NCBI GenBank assembly: GCA_900541895.1
Contig: UWSI01000002.1
Coordinates: 62,001 to 126,000, forward strand
Direction of reading: 5' to 3'
Length of the DNA stretch: 64,000 bases
Source of the DNA: an uncultured Actinomyces sp.
GTDB taxonomy: Bacteria > Actinomycetota > Actinomycetes > Actinomycetales > Actinomycetaceae
The position numbers were made by a program, and so were the translations under genes. Shown piece after piece: positions 60,446 through 64,000 of the stretch. The number at the start of each line of letters is the position of its first letter. Positions within the stretch are counted from its first letter, which is position 1. A model generated the notes under the pieces. The model worked only from the letters and a program-made list of their open reading frames with translations. It searched no databases and was not told the DNA's origin.

Positions 60446-61372
60446 ATGCGCGGCGGTCGACTTGATATCGGCATTATCGGCATGGGACATGTTGGCCCTG
60501 TGATCGGCTCGGCCCTGCGCGCGGTTGGACACACGATTGTTGGGGTGAGTGCCTCTTCGGAGGAATCGCGGGAGCGTGCCGATGCTCTGTTACCGGGGAT
60601 TCCCATTCTTTCGGTAGAAGAGATTGTCTCTGGTTGCCAGATGGTTGTTCTGACCGTTCCCGACGACCAGCTTGAAGGTTTGGTCAAGGGCCTGGCTGAA
60701 TTAGGTGCCTGGCAGTCCTCGCAACTGATTGTGCATACTTCGGGGGCGCACGGAATTGACATTCTGCGCCCCGCCTCGGGTATGGGGGCAATTCCCTTGG
60801 CAATTCATCCGGCAATGACCTTCACGGGGACCTCAGTTGACGTTCCACGTTTGGTGGGGACACCCTTTGCAGTGACTGCTCCAGCAATTGCCTTGCCCAT
60901 TGCCCAAGCGCTAGTCGTTGAAATGGGTGGTGAGCCTTTCGAGATCGCGGAGGAAGATCGCGGGGTCTACCACGCTGCGTTGAATCACGGTGCAAATTTC
61001 CTTGCCACTGTAGTCGCGCAGTCTAAGCAGATCCTCTCCACCGTTGGAATTGAGGATCCGGGAACTTTCTTGCGTCCCCTGTGCGAGGCCGCCCTAGATC
61101 GCGCGCTGCGAGCGGGGGACCGCGGTGTCTCTGGCCCCATCCCGCGAGGAGATGTCGGAACAATTCGCGAGCACCTGAGCGTTCTAGAGACCAAAGCCAA
61201 GGAAGAAAACTTGGCGGGGGAGGGCCAGTGGGGACACCGCCTCGAGGATGCGCGCTCGACTTACGCGGCAATGACTCTGCACACCGTTGACCTACTGGAA
61301 TTTGAGGGACGAATCAGCTCTCAGGTGGCCTGGGAAATACGCGCAGCTGTGCGTGAAATGGGTGAAAAGTGA
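60446..61372 (+). CDS. Rossmann-fold DUF2520 protein, candidate ketopantoate-type reductase
   Basis: 308 residues from ATG 60446 (AAAGGCGG upstream); the open frame back to 60305 overlaps the preceding gene and looks non-coding. The NAD(P)-binding motif is IGIIGMGHVGPVIGSALRAVG; MVVLTVPDDQLEGLVKGL and LIVHTSGAHGIDIL follow; AIHPAMTFTGTS and the DUF2520 helical domain (YHAALNHGANFLATVVAQSK) complete it. The fold is that of 6-phosphogluconate dehydrogenase-like reductases. In Mycobacterium tuberculosis a DUF2520 gene (Rv3603c) also precedes panC and panD. Ketopantoate reduction, a step with no panE here, is a plausible but unproven role. Confidence 0.8.
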   Translation: MRGGRLDIGIIGMGHVGPVIGSALRAVGHTIVGVSASSEESRERADALLPGIPILSVEEIVSGCQMVVLTVPDDQLEGLVKGLAELGAWQSSQLIVHTSGAHGIDILRPASGMGAIPLAIHPAMTFTGTSVDVPRLVGTPFAVTAPAIALPIAQALVVEMGGEPFEIAEEDRGVYHAALNHGANFLATVVAQSKQILSTVGIEDPGTFLRPLCEAALDRALRAGDRGVSGPIPRGDVGTIREHLSVLETKAKEENLAGEGQWGHRLEDARSTYAAMTLHTVDLLEFEGRISSQVAWEIRAAVREMGEK

Positions 61373-61380
61373 TCCGTTAG

Positions 61381-61414
61381 ACCCCCACGAAATGGCGTTT
61401 CGGGGGCCTTTCGG
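61381..61414 (+). terminator. Weak hairpin before panC
   Basis: CCCCC-A-CGAAA pairs with TTTCGGGGG around TGGCG with one bulged base, followed by CCTTTC. It may separate the DUF2520 gene from panC; the tail is short. Confidence 0.4.
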
Positions 61415-61429
61415 GCGAAAATAAGTCAC

Positions 61430-62371
61430 ATGAACTCTACGCCTCAGTTGACGCATACCCGAGAAGAACTTGCGCAAGCACTATCCCAACTTGAGGGGAC
61501 GTGCGCGCTGGTCATGACAATGGGAGCGCTCCACCGAGGGCACCTTGAGCTTGTCCGGCAGGCACAGGAGCTTGCCGATCATGTCATCGTCACAATCTTC
61601 GTCAACCCCACCCAGTTTGCTCCGGGCGAGGACTACGATGCCTACCCGCGCACATTGGATGCCGATATGGACGCGCTGTCAACGGTGGGCGCTGATCTTG
61701 TATGGGCTCCTTCTGTCACTGATGCTTACCCAACTCCCGCAACCACCCGTATCGACGCTGGCCCGGTTGCCCACATTCTTGAAGGAGCAACTCGCCCGAC
61801 GCACTTTGCCGGCGTCGCACTGGTCGTCTCAAAGGCAATGAATCTGATCCGTCCTGATGTTGCGCTCTTTGGTCAAAAAGATGCCCAACAGCTGGCAGTT
61901 ATTCGCACTTTTGTTCGTGACTTGGATATGTCCGTGCGCATTCAGGCCGTTGAGATTGTTCGCGATAGCGATGGTGTTGCGCTCTCTTCGCGTAATCAGT
62001 ACCTCAGTGAGGAAGAACGCGTGCACGCGCGTTCCCTGTCGCGTGCGATTGACGAGGCCCGCGCTGCAGCGGCTTTGGGTGTTCCTCTTGACGAGGTTTT
62101 GCGTGCTGCCTCCTCCGTTCTCGAGGCCGAAGAGGGAGTTGTTCCCGATTACGTTGCAATCGTGGATGATGACGATTTCACCCTGCTTGCAGGGACGGGA
62201 AGCGCCGCAGAACAGGTGGACAAGGAAAGCCGTGAGAAGGTGCTGGAAGCTGCGGCAACGCAGGGAAGCCTTCGCGCTCGAATTCTTCTTGCCGCGCGGG
62301 TCGGAGCGACTCGCTTGATCGATAACGCGGATGTCGTTATTTCTGTTGCCGGAGGCGCACGTCATGAGTGA
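61430..62371 (+). CDS. panC: Pantothenate synthetase
   Basis: 313 residues. Nucleotide-binding motif MGALHRGHLELVRQA (31-45), VTIFVNPTQFAPGEDYDAYP, THFAGVALVVSKAMNLIRPD, FGQKDAQQLAVI and the KMSKS-like SSRNQYLS. It joins pantoate and beta-alanine using ATP. The end of the gene overlaps panD by eight bases, so the beta-alanine supplier and user are translated together. Confidence 0.95.
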   Translation: MNSTPQLTHTREELAQALSQLEGTCALVMTMGALHRGHLELVRQAQELADHVIVTIFVNPTQFAPGEDYDAYPRTLDADMDALSTVGADLVWAPSVTDAYPTPATTRIDAGPVAHILEGATRPTHFAGVALVVSKAMNLIRPDVALFGQKDAQQLAVIRTFVRDLDMSVRIQAVEIVRDSDGVALSSRNQYLSEEERVHARSLSRAIDEARAAAALGVPLDEVLRAASSVLEAEEGVVPDYVAIVDDDDFTLLAGTGSAAEQVDKESREKVLEAAATQGSLRARILLAARVGATRLIDNADVVISVAGGARHE

Positions 62372-62798
62372 AATGACTCGGACCATGGTGATTGGAAAGA
62401 TTCACCGTGCACGAGTAACTGGAGCCGATTTGCATTATGTTGGCTCGATTACCATCGACGAAGACCTCTTGGATGCGGCCAATATTGTTCCCGGCCAAAA
62501 AGTAGATATTGCGGATGTGAATAACGGATCACGCCTATCGACGTACACAATCGCCGGTCAGCGCGGAAGTGGTGTTATTCAGCTCAATGGGGCCGCGGCG
62601 CATCTGGTGAACCTGGATGATTTGGTCATCATCATGGCCTATGCCCAGGTCCCCGAATCCCAGGTTCGTTCTGTAACACCCAGTGTCGTTTTCGTTGATG
62701 CGCAGAATCGAATTATCGAAGAGGGGAGTGCTCTGGGACAGGTCCCTGAGTCTTCGCCCCACGCCCAAAGTTTGGGATTGAAAAGTTCGGGTGCGTGA
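62364..62798 (+). CDS. panD: Aspartate 1-decarboxylase proenzyme
   Basis: 144 residues from ATG 62364, eight bases after GGAGG; ATG 62373 would give exactly the E. coli-like numbering (cleavage at Gly24-Ser25) but has no spaced ribosome binding site. The self-cleavage site is in LHYVGSITID; the Ser becomes the pyruvoyl cofactor. Lys12 (or Lys9) and the VTGADLHY segment match the active site. It makes beta-alanine from aspartate. No PanZ/PanM maturation factor is visible, as expected in actinobacteria. Confidence 0.95.
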   Translation: MSEMTRTMVIGKIHRARVTGADLHYVGSITIDEDLLDAANIVPGQKVDIADVNNGSRLSTYTIAGQRGSGVIQLNGAAAHLVNLDDLVIIMAYAQVPESQVRSVTPSVVFVDAQNRIIEEGSALGQVPESSPHAQSLGLKSSGA

Positions 62799-62846
62799 AT
62801 TTTAATCCGCTCATACGCATGGGCGTGACTAATCGCTGACTTTCGC

Positions 62847-62859
62847 TACCATTGAAGTC
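62847..62859 (+). promoter_or_regulatory. Candidate leaderless promoter of lysS
   Basis: TACCAT (62847-62852) is followed by seven bases and the ATG at 62860. GTGACT lies 16 bases upstream as a weak -35. Only GAAG hints at a ribosome binding site. Confidence 0.4.
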
Positions 62860-64000
62860 ATGACTGATTCGCCTGTTGACGATACCCCTGAACAAGTACA
62901 AATTCGCGCTGCCAAGCGTGCACGCCTCATGGAGGCAGGGATTCCCGCCTATCCTGTGAAGCTTCCTATCACCACGACCATCGCAAAGGTCCGTGAAAAG
63001 TACAGCCATCTGGAAGCCGGTGAAGAGACCGACGATATCGTTGCTCTCTCTGGCCGTGTGATTTTGGCACGTAACGGTGGAAAGCTTTGCTTCGCAACCC
63101 TCATGGATGGTGCGGGCAACAAGATCCAAGTGATGCTCTCTGCCGCCTCGGTTGGTGCAGAGTCGCTGGCTCAGTACAAAAACGACGTTGACTTGGGTGA
63201 CTTCCTTTATGTTCACGGTCGCGTGATTTCCTCCAAGCGCGGTGAGCTGTCGATCTTCGCCACCCCGGCTGAAGTGACTCCCGAGGCCCAAGCTGCTTAC
63301 GACGCGGCCCCGACTGCGCTTCCCGCTCCTGACGCCTCGTGGGCGATTGCCTCAAAGGCCCTGCGTCCTTTGCCTAAGACATGGACGACCGCCGAGGGTG
63401 AAGAAGTTTCTCTTTCGGAAGACCAGCGAATCCGCCGCCGCGAGCTCGACCTGATCACCCGTCCTGCCGCGCGCAATATGATCCGTATTCGCGCTGCGGT
63501 GAACCGTTCCATTCGTGAGAATTTCTTCCGCCGCGATTACATCGAGCTTGAGACTCCGATGCTCCAGGTCATTCACGGTGGCGCTTCGGCGCGTCCCTTT
63601 ATCACGCACATGAACGCGCTGGATATGGACCTCTACCTGCGTATTGCTACCGAGATCTACCTCAAGCGCGCAGTTGTCGGTGGTGTGGATCGCGTCTTTG
63701 AGATGAACCGTAACTTCCGCAACGAAGGTATGGATTCCTCTCACAGCCCCGAATTCACCTCGCTGGAGGCCTACGAGGCCTATTCCGACTACAACGGAAT
63801 GGCTGCTCTGACCCGGAACCTGATCCAGCAGGCTGCTCGCGATGCTTTTGATCTTCCCGAAGGCCAGGAAATTGTCACTCTTGCTGACGGCACCGAGTAT
63901 GACCTTTCGGGCGATTGGGACCACATCGACCTGTATGGCTCGACCTCAGAGGCTTTGGGTGAAGAGATCACGGTGGATACGCCTCGTGAAAAGCTGCTCA
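62860..64000 (+). CDS. lysS: Lysyl-tRNA synthetase, class II (3' end outside window)
   Basis: About 380 residues are visible before the window ends without a stop. The N-terminal OB-fold (ALSGRVILARNGGKLCFATL, GDFLYVHGRVISSKRGELSI) is followed by class II motif 1 (NFFRRDYIELETPMLQVIHG) and motif 2 (FEMNRNFRNEGMDSSHSPEF, then TSLEAYEAYSDY). It charges tRNA-Lys in the cytoplasm. A location beside panC/panD is conserved in mycobacteria and relatives. An extra stretch between the OB-fold and the catalytic core (WAIASKALRPLPKTWTTAEG) replaces the usual short linker. Confidence 0.95.
   Translation, partial: MTDSPVDDTPEQVQIRAAKRARLMEAGIPAYPVKLPITTTIAKVREKYSHLEAGEETDDIVALSGRVILARNGGKLCFATLMDGAGNKIQVMLSAASVGAESLAQYKNDVDLGDFLYVHGRVISSKRGELSIFATPAEVTPEAQAAYDAAPTALPAPDASWAIASKALRPLPKTWTTAEGEEVSLSEDQRIRRRELDLITRPAARNMIRIRAAVNRSIRENFFRRDYIELETPMLQVIHGGASARPFITHMNALDMDLYLRIATEIYLKRAVVGGVDRVFEMNRNFRNEGMDSSHSPEFTSLEAYEAYSDYNGMAALTRNLIQQAARDAFDLPEGQEIVTLADGTEYDLSGDWDHIDLYGSTSEALGEEITVDTPREKLL

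Overview
The window (about 57-60% G+C by eye) looks like chromosome of an Actinomycetaceae-type actinobacterium (Actinomyces/Schaalia or a close relative). Reasons: an uninterrupted nuoA-N operon flanked by a geranylgeranyl reductase-like gene and a polyprenyl diphosphate synthase (the actinobacterial menaquinone/complex I arrangement), a DUF2520-panC-panD-lysS block of the kind known from mycobacteria, an ESX-type WXG100 protein, an LPXTG-like surface protein, a HrcA/CIRCE-type groEL and several probable leaderless starts. The genus is inferred from gene content; no rRNA is present.

Layout. (1) 1-8185: end of an unidentified gene, then a carbohydrate locus: ROK repressor, sortase-anchored DUF4874/DUF4832 surface protein, sugar ABC transporter (two permeases and a lipoprotein) and a cytoplasmic GH36 alpha-galactosidase. 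A perfect palindrome in the divergent promoter is a candidate ROK operator. (2) 8374-29069: respiration block: FAD reductase, nuoA-N, polyprenyl diphosphate synthase, FprA-type ferredoxin-NADP reductase and HtpX. (3) 29206-30379: yajQ (reverse), tRNA-Tyr, tRNA-Thr, tRNA-Met and rpmG. (4) 30462-39810: a full sialic acid route: cytoplasmic sialidase, peptide/sialate-type ABC transporter with a fused permease-ATPase, NanA, NanK and NanE. (5) 39916-46478: MFS transporter, murB, a single-chain HTH-MNT-HEPN protein, adenosine deaminase-like protein, alpha/beta hydrolase and aspartate aminotransferase. (6) 46623-50746: tRNA-Trp, secE, nusG, rplK, rplA, L10 leader, rplJ, rplL. (7) 50946-60341: MerR-TipAS regulator, tRNA-Asn, groEL behind two CIRCE-like elements, WXG100 protein, degenerate HD-domain protein, two-component system and two PH-domain membrane proteins. 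(8) 60446-64000: DUF2520 protein, panC, panD and the start of lysS.

How it fits together: the cell appears equipped to import alpha-galactosides and sialylated host glycans, to feed sialic acid into amino-sugar metabolism (NanA, NanK, NanE to GlcNAc-6-P), and to respire through a menaquinone-linked complex I. The most unusual signals are: a NuoG whose four N7-cluster cysteines are all replaced at exactly the CX2CX3CX27C spacing and which carries an extra segment of about 50-60 residues; a one-gene fusion of XRE-type HTH, MNT nucleotidyltransferase and HEPN domains with a perfect palindrome over its promoter; and a degenerate HD-hydrolase with a long acidic tail next to an orphan WXG100 protein. 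I saw no CRISPR array, insertion sequence, integrase or prophage.
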